DNA of 51,035 nucleotides from Solirubrobacterales bacterium (GTDB lineage Bacteria; Actinomycetota; Thermoleophilia; Solirubrobacterales; Solirubrobacteraceae): NCBI GenBank assembly GCA_025963965.1, contig JAOPZS010000031.1:1-51035 (forward strand), written 5' to 3'. Every line of letters begins with the position of its first letter. Positions within the stretch are counted from its first letter, which is position 1. Position numbers and translations under genes: made by a program. Positions 7,781 to 15,385 of this stretch are shown here, in pieces. The notes below the pieces were generated by a model. That model had not been told where the DNA came from, made no database searches, and saw nothing but the letters and a program-made list of their open reading frames with translations.

Positions 7781-8608
7781 ATGGGAGTACTCGACGGCAA
7801 GTCGGCGATCGTCACGGGGTCCGCGCGAGGGATCGGCCGAGCCACGGCAGAGCTCCTCGTCGCCGAGGGTGCGCAGGTTCTGATCAACGACCTCGATGGC
7901 GACATCGCCGAGCAGGCAGCCGGCGAGATCCAAGGCGAGACGGCGGTCTACGCCGGTGACCTGACCAAGCCGGGTGCCCCCGATGAGCTGGTGCAGAAGG
8001 CAGTCGACGCGTTCGGCAAGATCGACATCATCGTCAACAACGCCGGCTACACGCTCGACGCGCCGATCCACAAGATGACCGACGAGCACTTCCAGGCGAT
8101 GCTCGACATCCACACTGTCGTGCCGTTCCGCGTGATCCGCGCGGCCGCTCCGCACCTGCGCGAGCCGGCAAAGAAGGAGCGCGAGGAAGGCAAGGAGGTG
8201 TTCCGCAAGATCGTCAACGTGTCCTCGACTTCGGGCACGTTCGGCAATGCAGGGCAGGCCAACTACTCGGCGGGCAAGGCCGGCGTGGTCGGCCTCACGA
8301 AAACGGTCGCGAAGGAGTGGGGACAGTTCAAGGTCAACGTCAACGCCGTCGCGTTCGGCTTCATCGACACGCGCCTCACGCAGGCCAAGGTCGATGAGAA
8401 CACGATGGAGAAGGACGGCGAGAAGATCCAGCTCGGCATTCCCGAGCAGATGCGCCAGATGGCCTCGATGCTGATCCCGCTCGGCCGGCCGGCGAGCCCC
8501 GAGGAGGCGGCCGGCGGCATCTTCTTCCTCTGCTCGCCGTGGTCGAACTACGTGCACGGGCAGACCCTCCACGTGACGGGTGGCCTGTTCGGGGGGATGA
8601 CCGGGTGA
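7781..8608 (+). CDS. Short-chain dehydrogenase/reductase (FabG-like)
   Basis: A 275-residue classical SDR. The NAD(P)-binding motif VTGSARGIGRA is at about residues 12-22, NNAG near 87, a Ser in VSSTSG and the catalytic YSAGK near 162-166, so it should be an active oxidoreductase. NDLDGD after strand beta-2 carries an Asp, which usually favours NAD(H). A roughly 20-residue insertion (EPAKKEREEGKEVFRK) before the catalytic Ser strand is longer than in FabG and resembles SDRs of fatty acyl or steroid metabolism. The start has AAGGAGAAG about 10 bases upstream. Its stop forms one arm of a hairpin shared with the convergent degenerate SDR gene. Substrate unknown. Confidence 0.9.
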   Translation: MGVLDGKSAIVTGSARGIGRATAELLVAEGAQVLINDLDGDIAEQAAGEIQGETAVYAGDLTKPGAPDELVQKAVDAFGKIDIIVNNAGYTLDAPIHKMTDEHFQAMLDIHTVVPFRVIRAAAPHLREPAKKEREEGKEVFRKIVNVSSTSGTFGNAGQANYSAGKAGVVGLTKTVAKEWGQFKVNVNAVAFGFIDTRLTQAKVDENTMEKDGEKIQLGIPEQMRQMASMLIPLGRPASPEEAAGGIFFLCSPWSNYVHGQTLHVTGGLFGGMTG

Positions 8609-8623
8609 GCGCCGGCTCGCTCA
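8606..8623. terminator. Short convergent hairpin containing both stop codons
   Basis: TGAGCG (8606-8611), a 6-base loop, then CGCTCA (8618-8623). The plus-strand stop TGA and the complement of the minus-strand stop are the outer bases of the arms. There is no T-run; a weak bidirectional terminator at most. Confidence 0.35.
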
Positions 8624-9238
8624 GCTCATAGGACCGCGCAGGTCCATCAGGCACCCGGAGAAGTAGGCGCCGGCGGGTGAGAGCAGGTAGCAGGCGAGCG
8701 TCGCCAGCTCCACTGCTGAAGTTTCCGCCCCCGGCGCCACGGCGACCGTCGTGATCCCGTGGCGGGCCCACTCGATCGAGAGGGTGCGTGCGAGGTTCTC
8801 AAGGCCGGCTGCCGCCGGGCCGGCGCACTCGCGGCCGGCGGGCGGCGCGAGCAGCACGATCCGTCCGCCGCTCTGAGCCGGCAGAAACGCCTGCGTGGCC
8901 GCGGCTCGCGTGGCGTTCCACGCTGACGCGAGGCAGGTGACGAGCGCGTCGCTGGCAAGCGGCAGGGCGAACAGGCTCGCGCAGTCGACGACGAGGGCGT
9001 CCAGCGAGCCGAGCTCTGCCAGCGCCTCGACGAGAGCCGCCTCGGCCGCCTGCTCCTCCACGGCGACACCCTCCTGCTTCACCAGCGCGACCGCGGCGAC
9101 GGCGCCGCCCAGCTCGGATGCCGCGTCGCGCACCGCGGCGGCCGCCGTCCCGGTCCCAGCCTCCGATGCGGCGGCGACGGCGACCGTCACGCCGTCGAGC
9201 AGCCCCGGCCGCAGCAGCTTCGTAGCGTCGAGCGTCAT
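8621..9238 (-). CDS. Degenerate SDR-like protein, probably catalytically inactive
   Basis: A 205-residue Rossmann-like protein resembling an SDR: GVTVAVAAASEAGTG in place of TGxxxGxG, LVVDCASLF in place of the NNAG strand, GGRIVLLAPPAG, and ARTLSIEWARHGITTVAVAPG as in SDRs. The YxxxK pair is missing (AGPAAAGLENLA at that place), so oxidoreductase activity is unlikely. It starts at ATG 9238; a longer frame reaches upstream but carries Arg/Pro-rich noise. A TAGGGT box ends 10 bases before this ATG. It converges on the intact SDR at 7781-8608 with a 12-base gap. It might be a partner subunit of that SDR or a decayed paralogue; this is inference. Confidence 0.75.
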   Translation of the reverse strand: MTLDATKLLRPGLLDGVTVAVAAASEAGTGTAAAAVRDAASELGGAVAAVALVKQEGVAVEEQAAEAALVEALAELGSLDALVVDCASLFALPLASDALVTCLASAWNATRAAATQAFLPAQSGGRIVLLAPPAGRECAGPAAAGLENLARTLSIEWARHGITTVAVAPGAETSAVELATLACYLLSPAGAYFSGCLMDLRGPMS

Positions 9239-9278
9239 CGCGACGCGGACCCTAATCGGCCGTGCCGCGCCGTGGCGC

Positions 9279-10016
9279 TCAGGGGCCGGCGAACGGGTCC
9301 GCGGCCGGCTGCGCCGGTGCCACCTCGACGGGCGGACCGGACGGACGGCGCTCGCCACGCAGCGAGAGCAGTTCGAAGTACAGGACCGACAGGGCCAGCG
9401 CGGGCAGCGGCGCGGTCAGCACGCCGACGATCACCGAGACGACGATCCCGACGCCCGTGCCGGCGGAGTTGCCGGCTGCCTGCAGCGCCACGGAGACGAC
9501 GAGCACGAGGAAGTACATGACGAGGATCACTCCGAACACCTGCCAGCCGTTCCCGCGCACGAGCTCCCGGCTGCGGCTCAGTGCGCGCAGGCCGGGCGGC
9601 TTCTCGAGCACGACCACCGGCACCGCCACAGACCAGATCGTCAGCAGGATCAGGCCGGGGACGATGATCAGGACGAAGCCGACCAGGATCGCGATCCCGG
9701 CGACGATCGCGACGAGGATCAGCGAGCCGAGCACCGGTACGACGGCGCGCAGGAGCTGCGCCGGAGTCGCATCGCGGCGCCCGTCCTGCAGGTCGGAGAC
9801 GAGCTCGACGACCATCCCGGTGAACAGCCACGTCGCGACCAGGCCGACGAGCTCGGCGATCAGCGCCAAGCCCGAGCCGGCCTTGATGAGGACCGTCGAG
9901 ATGACGCCTGTGAAGACGAAGACGACAGCCGCAGCCGGCATCAGCACGGGCGCCTGATCGACGTAGATACGCCAGACCTTGCGGATCACCGCCCCCACGT
10001 CGAGCCGGCCCTGCAT
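9279..10016 (-). CDS. Polytopic membrane protein of unknown function
   Basis: A 245-residue integral membrane protein with about five or six hydrophobic segments, for example VLMPAAAVVFVFTGVI near 25-40, LVAIVAGIAILVGFVLIIVPGLIL near 100-125, VFGVILVMYFLVLVVSVALQ and VGIVVSVIVGVLTAPLPAL. The motif PPGLRALSRSRELVRGNGWQVFG is typical of the family of membrane proteins resembling the glycerophosphodiester phosphodiesterase membrane domain. A cytoplasmic Pro-rich tail follows. It begins with an ATG overlapping the stop of the PlsC gene (TGATG), so the two are coupled and may share a role in membrane lipid handling; no enzymatic motif is visible. Confidence 0.75.
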   Translation of the reverse strand: MQGRLDVGAVIRKVWRIYVDQAPVLMPAAAVVFVFTGVISTVLIKAGSGLALIAELVGLVATWLFTGMVVELVSDLQDGRRDATPAQLLRAVVPVLGSLILVAIVAGIAILVGFVLIIVPGLILLTIWSVAVPVVVLEKPPGLRALSRSRELVRGNGWQVFGVILVMYFLVLVVSVALQAAGNSAGTGVGIVVSVIVGVLTAPLPALALSVLYFELLSLRGERRPSGPPVEVAPAQPAADPFAGP

Positions 10017-10804
10017 CAGGCGACGGCCGCGCCCTTGGGGGAGGAGCTTCGCGCCCGCCGCTGCTCGCGCAGGCGCCGCACGATGCCCCGCCGGCCGTGT
10101 TCCTCCAAGCCGCTGTAGAGGCCTCTGATCTCGGTGAGGATCTGGTCTGCGACGACCTGCTGCTGCTCGCGCGTCGGGTTCTCGATCGTCTCCCAGCGGA
10201 GCGCCTCGCCGTAGTGCACCGTCACCTTCGGGAACTGCAGGCGCTTCCAGTTGCGCACCTTCGAGGAGCCGTGAATCGCGATCGGTACGACCGGCGCGCC
10301 CGTCTCGAGCGCCAGGCGCCCGATGCCCGGCTTGGCTTTCTCGGCCAGTTTGCCGGTGCGCGAGCGACCGCCCTCGCAGTACATCGCGATCGCACCCTGG
10401 CGGTCCATGATCGCGCGGGCCGTGATGAAGGTCTCCTCATCGCGCGCGCCTCTGCGCACGGGAAACACCCCGCCGTGGGTGTAGATGAACTGCATCGGCG
10501 GTTTGAACAGCTGCGACTTCGCCATGAAGCGCACCTTGCGGCGGATGAAGGCGCCCATCAGGAAGTGATCCATGAACGAGAAGTGGTTGGGGGCGAGGAT
10601 CACCGCGCCGGAGCCGGGAACGTTCCCCACGGTGATCGCGCGGGCGCGCAGGAACGTGTACGAGTAAAGCGACGTCAGGATCCTGACGAGCTCGTACACC
10701 CAATCCGGTTCGCGCGTGCGCGCACGCTCATGGAAGCGGTCGAAGTGCTCCTTCGGGCGGGGGTCCGTGTAGACCTGCTCGCGCATCGGGGCCAGTTCAG
10801 TCAT
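10016..10804 (-). CDS. 1-acyl-sn-glycerol-3-phosphate acyltransferase (PlsC family)
   Basis: A 262-residue LPLAT-fold acyltransferase. The HX4D active-site motif occurs as NHFSFMDHF near residue 77, the glycerophosphate-binding motif as GVFPVRRGARDEETF near 112-126, and EGGRSRTGKL near 145; VVPIAIHGSSK follows. It would acylate lysophosphatidate or a related acceptor at the inner membrane face. The start at 10804 has GGGAGG about 13 bases upstream. It is coupled to a downstream multi-span membrane protein. A basic Arg-rich tail ends the protein. The exact acceptor is not determinable. Confidence 0.92.
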   Translation of the reverse strand: MTELAPMREQVYTDPRPKEHFDRFHERARTREPDWVYELVRILTSLYSYTFLRARAITVGNVPGSGAVILAPNHFSFMDHFLMGAFIRRKVRFMAKSQLFKPPMQFIYTHGGVFPVRRGARDEETFITARAIMDRQGAIAMYCEGGRSRTGKLAEKAKPGIGRLALETGAPVVPIAIHGSSKVRNWKRLQFPKVTVHYGEALRWETIENPTREQQQVVADQILTEIRGLYSGLEEHGRRGIVRRLREQRRARSSSPKGAAVA

Positions 10805-10878
10805 CTCTGCGCAGTACCTCCCAGGCGCCGCAAGGTTACGTCCCCTCCCGCTCGCTCGACCGCCTTCCGGGCGCCAGC

Positions 10879-11547
10879 CTACCGGCGTCGCGCGTACGCG
10901 CGCGCGAAGTCCACGAGCTGGCGGCCACGGTGGGTGAACCCGGCAGCGGTACGGCCGGTCGCGCGGTGGGACAGGTCGAGCTCGATCTCGGCGACCGTTG
11001 CACCGGCGCGGACGGCATCGATCGTCATCCCCACCTCCATCCCGTAGCCCGAGGCGAACGGCAGGACCGCCTCCAGCGTCGCGCGGCGCAGCGCCCGCTG
11101 ACCGGAGATCGGGGCCCGAGTGCGCAGGCCGCAGCGGCGGCGGATCGCCCAGGCGGCGAAGGTGAGCGCGACGCCGAAGCCGCCCCCGACGGAACGTGCG
11201 AAGACCGCCACGGCCAGGTCCGCCTCGCCACGCCCGACCGCCACGGCGAGCGGGCCGAGGCGCTCGGCGGTACCCCCGAGGTCCCCGTCGCAGAGGACGA
11301 ACACGTCATCGCCGCTGCCCGGATGGGCGGCCAGCGCCTCGCTTGCAGCGAGCGTCATCGCATCGCCCTTGCCGATCGCCTGCTCGCTTCGCAGGACGCT
11401 CGCTCCGGCGGCGCGCGCGAGCTCCGCGGTGCCGTCACGGGAGCCGTCGTCGGCAACCCAGAGTGCCGCGCCGGGCACGGCACGTCCGAGCGCGGCCAGC
11501 GTCGCGCCGATCCGGTCGGCCTCGTCGTGCGCCGCCACGATCGCCAC
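10879..11547 (-). CDS. Glycosyltransferase family 2 protein
   Basis: A GT-A fold transferase with VAIVAAHDEADRIGATLAAL at its start, VADDGSRDGT (sugar-nucleotide-binding Asp pair) and VLCDGDLGG as the DxD-like metal motif. ISGQRALRRATLE and GYGMEVGMTIDA further on are typical of dolichyl-phosphate or polyprenyl glucosyltransferase-like members. About 222 residues from the GTG at 11547; the frame stays open to a GTG at 11649, but that would overlap the divergent biotinyl gene and add non-conserved sequence, so the shorter start is preferred, with modest certainty. It may transfer a sugar to a lipid carrier or a compatible solute precursor. No clear partner genes. Confidence 0.85.
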   Translation of the reverse strand: MAIVAAHDEADRIGATLAALGRAVPGAALWVADDGSRDGTAELARAAGASVLRSEQAIGKGDAMTLAASEALAAHPGSGDDVFVLCDGDLGGTAERLGPLAVAVGRGEADLAVAVFARSVGGGFGVALTFAAWAIRRRCGLRTRAPISGQRALRRATLEAVLPFASGYGMEVGMTIDAVRAGATVAEIELDLSHRATGRTAAGFTHRGRQLVDFARAYARRR

Positions 11548-11630
11548 GATCGCGCCGGCCCCGGTCCGGTCGTCGCCGGGCCGCTCTATTGTCCCGGCCA
11601 AGTTGCCTGCCAGACGCGGACGGAGGACAG

Positions 11631-11843
11631 ATGACTGACATCGAGGCACATATCACCGGCACCGTATGGAAAATCGAGTGCGCCGTCGGCGACACGGTCG
11701 AGGAGGGCGACACGGTCGCGATCCTCGAGTCGATGAAGATGGAGATGCCGGTGGAGGCCGAAGACGCCGGAACCGTCACCGAGATCGTCTGCGAGGAGGG
11801 CCAGGCGGTCAACGAGGGTGACACGCTGGTCGTGCTCGACTGA
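11631..11843 (+). CDS. Stand-alone biotinyl/lipoyl carrier domain (BCCP-like, 70 residues)
   Basis: A complete 70-residue single-domain protein: VEEGDTVAILESMKMEMPVE carries the biotinylation Lys in ESMKM near residue 35, with the hairpin partner strand GQAVNEGDTLVVLD at the end. A GGAGG site lies just before the ATG. It is small and lacks the biotin carboxylase and linker found in alpha subunits, so it must work with separate subunits, plausibly the carboxyltransferase at 1804-3390 or an unseen one. Comparable free carriers occur in other actinobacteria. Ser instead of Ala before Met is tolerated. Biotin supply genes lie at 16020-22825. Confidence 0.92.
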   Translation: MTDIEAHITGTVWKIECAVGDTVEEGDTVAILESMKMEMPVEAEDAGTVTEIVCEEGQAVNEGDTLVVLD

Positions 11844-11950
11844 CGCTCGCACCGCGCCGTTCATCTCGCTCGAGTGTTCCGATAGTTCGACCGACGCAGC
11901 TCGGCAAAGGGTGGCGCTCCGGCGGTGTGCCGGCGACGAAGGAGGCGACG

Positions 11951-13801
11951 ATGACGATCGGAAAGTTCCTGTGCGGCAGCGCGAAGGGCACCGCGGCGCT
12001 CGCGCTCGCGGCCTGCGCCGTTGCCCCCGCAGCGCATGCGGGCGCGGGCTTCGGCGCCGTTCCCGGACCAGGCGGCTGCCTGCGCTCCCCGGGCTCGACC
12101 GAAGCGCCACGGTGCCAAGCCGCGAAGGGTCTCGTCTCCCCGGCGGCGATCGCAGTCTCGCCCGACGGCCGCAACGTGTACGTCGTCGGCGGTCTCGCCC
12201 GGGGCAACGTCGCCGAGAGCTTCGGCGCGATCGCCGTGCTGCGGCGCGACCCCGCGACCGGCTCGCTGAGCGAAGCCGGCTGCTTGAGCTCCGACGGCAC
12301 GGACGGCACGGACGGCGCCAACGAAGACTGCGCGGCGTCTCCGGCTCTGCTCGCCGCCGACGGAGTCACGGTCAGCCCCGACGGACACACCGTGTTCGTC
12401 ACCGCCTCGAGCTCCGGGAGCGTCGTGGCCTTCGCCCGCGACGCCGAAAGCGGCTCCCTGACACGCAGAGGCTGCTTCCAGGAGCTGCCCCGACCGGGCT
12501 CTCCCTGCACCGGCGCCAACGTCTTCTCCGGCGCCGGCGACCTCGTCGCTTCGACGTCGGCGCTCTATATCGCCTCTGCGCTGGAAGGAGTCATCTCAGG
12601 GCTGGCCGCGCCACCGGGGGCGCCGACCGAAGGCGAGCCCGCGGGCCCGGCCTCGATCTTCACCGCAGCCCCGGGACCGTTTCTGGTGAGCCCGTGCATC
12701 GCTGTCAACGGCTACGACGGAGCGTGTGCCGTCGGCACCGCGATGAAGGGCGTCGACGCGCTGGCGCTCAGTAACGACGGCAACCAGCTCTACGCGACGG
12801 CTCAAGGCAGCGGAGCGGTCGACGAGTTCGCCCCGGGAGCCCGCGGGACTTTGACCGAGGTCGGCTGTCTGAAGGCCGCGGCGCCCAAAGGGCTGTGCCA
12901 GTCCAGCCGGTACCTCGCCTCCCCGCGGGGGCTGGCCGTGACCGCCGACGGACACAACGTGTACGTCGCCGACGGCGGTTCCTCCGCGCGCCCGGGCGGT
13001 CGCGTCGCGGTCCTGGCGCGCGCGGCCGACGGACGTCTCGGCGACTCCTCGTGTCTGGACTACCTGCCTCCCGAACGCCATGAAGAAGATGAACGCGAAG
13101 GCGAAGACGAAGGCGAAGGCGGAGAATCCGAAAAGGAACCGCCGGCCCCGCCCGACCCCTGCGCGCAGGTGCCCGGGCTGGCCGGAGCTATCGCGCTGAC
13201 CGTCAACGCGGAAGGGTCGACGGTGTCCGTGTTCGGGCCCTCCTCGGCAGCAACGTTCTCGCGCGACGCGGCAACCGGAAGGCTGACCGAGACGTCCTGT
13301 GCCGCAGCTGAAGATCCGCGCTGCTCCTCGCTCTCCGGTCTCGAGGAAGTGGAGGCGGCCGCGGTCAGCCCCGACGGCCGCAACGTGTACCTGGTGACCC
13401 GCGGCGACGCGTCCGTGCTGGCGCTCGGCGTCGGCGCTGCGGTGACGAGCTCGACTGCCGTGGCGAGCCGCGCCGGAACCACGGCGGTTGGCGTCGCCTG
13501 CCCGCGTGCGATGAGCGGCCCGTGCCGCGGGCGGGTGCTGCTCGACCGCACAGTCGTGCGGCGCAGCATACGTCGCCACCACCATCACGTCGCGGTGCTG
13601 AGGAGCATCGTCGCGAGATCTGCCCAGTTTGCGATCCGTCCCGGGAGCCACGCCATCGTGCGCGTGCGGGTCGCCGACTCTGCGCGCCGCCTGCTGGTGA
13701 ATCGTCGGCGTCTGCGTCTAACGGCGGTCGTGCGCGCGGCGCCTCGCGGTGGCGGCGAGGGTTTCGGGCGCCCGGTGCTGCTCCGCGTGAACCGCCGGTG
13801 A
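11951..13801 (+). CDS. Secreted YVTN/lactonase-like beta-propeller protein with Cys-pair tail domain
   Basis: A 616-residue protein with a signal peptide (ending near AAHAGAGF, residue 33). It has repeated propeller blades: AIAVSPDGRNVYVVGG, GVTVSPDGHTVFVTASS, ALALSNDGNQLYATAQG, GLAVTADGHNVYVADGG and AVSPDGRNVYLVTRG. An acidic Glu-rich insert lies at about 375-398. The tail (about 510-616) has a Cys pair (VACPRAMSGPCRG), a His cluster and FAIRPGSHAIVRVRV with ARRLL, homologous to the C-terminus of the secreted protein at 19446-21521. The ATG at 11951 is chosen because AAGGAGG is 5 bases upstream and a signal peptide follows; the frame extends 8 codons further. Likely extracellular, ligand unknown. 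Confidence 0.88.
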   Translation: MTIGKFLCGSAKGTAALALAACAVAPAAHAGAGFGAVPGPGGCLRSPGSTEAPRCQAAKGLVSPAAIAVSPDGRNVYVVGGLARGNVAESFGAIAVLRRDPATGSLSEAGCLSSDGTDGTDGANEDCAASPALLAADGVTVSPDGHTVFVTASSSGSVVAFARDAESGSLTRRGCFQELPRPGSPCTGANVFSGAGDLVASTSALYIASALEGVISGLAAPPGAPTEGEPAGPASIFTAAPGPFLVSPCIAVNGYDGACAVGTAMKGVDALALSNDGNQLYATAQGSGAVDEFAPGARGTLTEVGCLKAAAPKGLCQSSRYLASPRGLAVTADGHNVYVADGGSSARPGGRVAVLARAADGRLGDSSCLDYLPPERHEEDEREGEDEGEGGESEKEPPAPPDPCAQVPGLAGAIALTVNAEGSTVSVFGPSSAATFSRDAATGRLTETSCAAAEDPRCSSLSGLEEVEAAAVSPDGRNVYLVTRGDASVLALGVGAAVTSSTAVASRAGTTAVGVACPRAMSGPCRGRVLLDRTVVRRSIRRHHHHVAVLRSIVARSAQFAIRPGSHAIVRVRVADSARRLLVNRRRLRLTAVVRAAPRGGGEGFGRPVLLRVNRR

Positions 13802-13867
13802 GCTGCCAAGACGCGTGACGGACACGGGCGCCGGCGCTGCTCGAACGGCGCGGGCGGAGCTGAGCAG

Positions 13868-13873
13868 TACGCT
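13868..13873 (+). promoter_or_regulatory. Putative -10 box (TACGCT) for leaderless crotonase gene
   Basis: TACGCT matches TANNNT and ends 8 bases before the GTG start at 13882, which has no Shine-Dalgarno. This suggests transcription starting at the GTG. Confidence 0.35.
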
Positions 13874-13881
13874 TCGCGCGC

Positions 13882-14703
13882 GTGTCCGCCATGACTGAGG
13901 AACAGCTCGCCGACGGCAAGCTGCTGATCGACGAGCCCGCCGCCGGAGTCGTCCGCATGACGATCTCCAACGCGGCCAAGCGCAACGCGCTCGATCACCC
14001 GATCCTCGACGCGATCAGCGCGACGCTGACGCGACTGGCGAGCGCGGGCGGCGCGCGGTGCGTGATCGTGACGGGCGCGCACGGCATGTTCTCGGCGGGC
14101 TATGACATCGGCGAGATCCCCGACGAGGAGTTCGAGGAGCGCGCCGAGCAGCTCGTCGCCCACCCGTTCACCGAAGCGATCGACGCCCTTGAGGCCTTCC
14201 CCTACCCGACGCTGGCGATGCTGCCGGGGCACACGATCGGCGGCGGCCTCGAGCTGGCGCTGGCGTGCGACCTTCGCGTCGCGCTCGACGGGATCAAGCT
14301 CGGCATGCCGCCGGCGAAGCTCGGGCTCGTGTACTCCCACACGGGCCTGCGGCGCTTCATCGACGCGATCGGCGCAGCGCGGACTCGTGAGCTGTTCCTG
14401 CTCGGCCGCTACATCGACGCGGCGACGGCGCTGCAATGGGGTCTCGTCACGCGCGTCGCCGCCGCCGATGCGCTCGAGCAGCTGACGCTCGAGCTGGCGT
14501 CCGAGCTGGCAGGCAACGCGCCGCTCTCGCAAACGGGCAACAAGCGTGTGATCGCCGCGCTGCTGTCCGCCGAGGGCGAGCTGGCAGAGCAGGTCGAGCA
14601 GGAGCTGATCGAGCTGCGCCGCGCGTCCTTCGCCTCGGAGGACATGCGGGAGGGCATGCGCGCGTTCGCCGAGAGACGCGCGGCGCGCTGGCAGGGCCGC
14701 TAG
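13882..14703 (+). CDS. Enoyl-CoA hydratase/isomerase family protein (second crotonase)
   Basis: A 273-residue crotonase. Conserved parts are ISNAAKRNAL near 28, the oxyanion region FSAGYDIGEI near 71, GHTIGGGLELALACDLRV near 114-131 and FASEDMREGMRAFAERR at the end. The Glu144-equivalent is present (GGLELA), but the Glu164-equivalent is Pro (LGMPPAKLG), the reverse of the crotonase at 3390-4175. Lack of the second Glu argues against plain hydratase activity and allows decarboxylase-like or other chemistry (inference). It starts at GTG 13882, 8 bases after a TACGCT box, or possibly at the ATG three codons later. It stands alone, convergent with the cupin gene across a GC palindrome. Confidence 0.88.
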   Translation: MSAMTEEQLADGKLLIDEPAAGVVRMTISNAAKRNALDHPILDAISATLTRLASAGGARCVIVTGAHGMFSAGYDIGEIPDEEFEERAEQLVAHPFTEAIDALEAFPYPTLAMLPGHTIGGGLELALACDLRVALDGIKLGMPPAKLGLVYSHTGLRRFIDAIGAARTRELFLLGRYIDAATALQWGLVTRVAAADALEQLTLELASELAGNAPLSQTGNKRVIAALLSAEGELAEQVEQELIELRRASFASEDMREGMRAFAERRAARWQGR

Positions 14704-14746
14704 CGACCTGCCGACGCCCGTGCGTGCGTGACCAGGTCTGTCGCGC

Positions 14747-14762
14747 GGCGCCGGCCGGCGCC
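14747..14762. terminator. GC palindrome between convergent crotonase and cupin genes
   Basis: GGCGCC-GGCC-GGCGCC is a perfect 16-base palindrome in the 84-base convergent gap. It could form a six-pair stem with a tetraloop in either transcript. There is no T-run. Confidence 0.4.
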
Positions 14763-14787
14763 CTCGCCGCCTGGCCCGCGGGCGCGG

Positions 14788-15303
14788 TCACGCGACGAGC
14801 GGCTCAGCCGGGAAGCGAACGCCGAAGCGCTCGACGAGCTCCGGCACGCTCGTCGGGTCCATCTCCAGGCCGTATCGGGCAGAGAGCTCCCCCAGCGCGG
14901 CGGGATCTGCCGTGGCCGCGCCGCCCAGCGCGACGAGCTCTGCGAAGAAGCGCTCGAAGCCCGCCGGCGAGATGATCTCCAGGATCCGGCAGGGCTCGTC
15001 GCCCGCGTTCCAGAACGTGTGCCACTGGTTGCGGGGCTTGAACACGAGGTCACCCGCACCGGCCTCGAGCGCGTCGTCCCCGAGCAGCGCCCCCATGCGA
15101 CCCTCGAGCACATAGCTGTACTCGTCCTCGCGCGTGTGCCGGTGCAGCGGCGCGGCGAGGGCACGCGGCGACATCGGGTGTTCGACGAGGCTGAAGTTCT
15201 CGGCGGTCCGATCTCCGTCGATCATGAAGCGCACGCCGATGCTGCCCAGGAAGCCTGCGTTGCCGTCGCTCGGTCCCACTACCACCGGTGAAGCCGTCTG
15301 CAT
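14788..15303 (-). CDS. Cupin domain protein
   Basis: A 171-residue single cupin. Motif 1, HRHTREDEYSYVLEGRMG near residues 54-71, supplies two His and a Glu ligand. Motif 2, FKPRNQWHTFWNAGDEPC near 88-105, supplies the last His. The metal site is therefore probably intact. A C-terminal helical segment (PAALGELSARYGLEMDPTS) follows the barrel, as in the large actinobacterial cupin group annotated only as cupin. The ATG at 15303 has GAGG 5 bases upstream. It diverges from a TetR gene across an 82-base gap and has a good promoter with TTGACA, which makes TetR control likely. Could be a small-molecule dioxygenase or isomerase; reaction unknown. Confidence 0.88.
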   Translation of the reverse strand: MQTASPVVVGPSDGNAGFLGSIGVRFMIDGDRTAENFSLVEHPMSPRALAAPLHRHTREDEYSYVLEGRMGALLGDDALEAGAGDLVFKPRNQWHTFWNAGDEPCRILEIISPAGFERFFAELVALGGAATADPAALGELSARYGLEMDPTSVPELVERFGVRFPAEPLVA

Positions 15304-15339
15304 TGGAGCCTCATTTCGTTGGACATTGGTGTCGCGGCG

Positions 15340-15369
15340 AATTTACACGAAGACCGGCCCGCATGTCAA
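15340..15369 (-). promoter_or_regulatory. Promoter for the cupin gene
   Basis: On the minus strand TTGACA (15369-15364), an 18-base spacer, then TAAATT (15345-15340), 36 bases before the cupin ATG. The -35 hexamer is perfect and the -10 matches 4 of 6. This is the best sigma-70-type promoter I see in the window. Confidence 0.55.
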
Positions 15370-15374
15370 TATTG
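15367..15374. promoter_or_regulatory. Palindrome CAATATTG, candidate TetR operator
   Basis: A perfect 8-base palindrome overlapping the cupin -35 box and lying 11 bases before the TetR ATG. Position fits autorepression plus repression of the cupin gene, but the site is short. Confidence 0.3.
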
Positions 15375-15385
15375 GAAGGACAGCA

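Noticed and set aside
11547-11649. Longer GTG start for the glycosyltransferase
   Set aside because: It would overlap the divergent biotinyl gene and adds residues without similarity to the family N-terminus.
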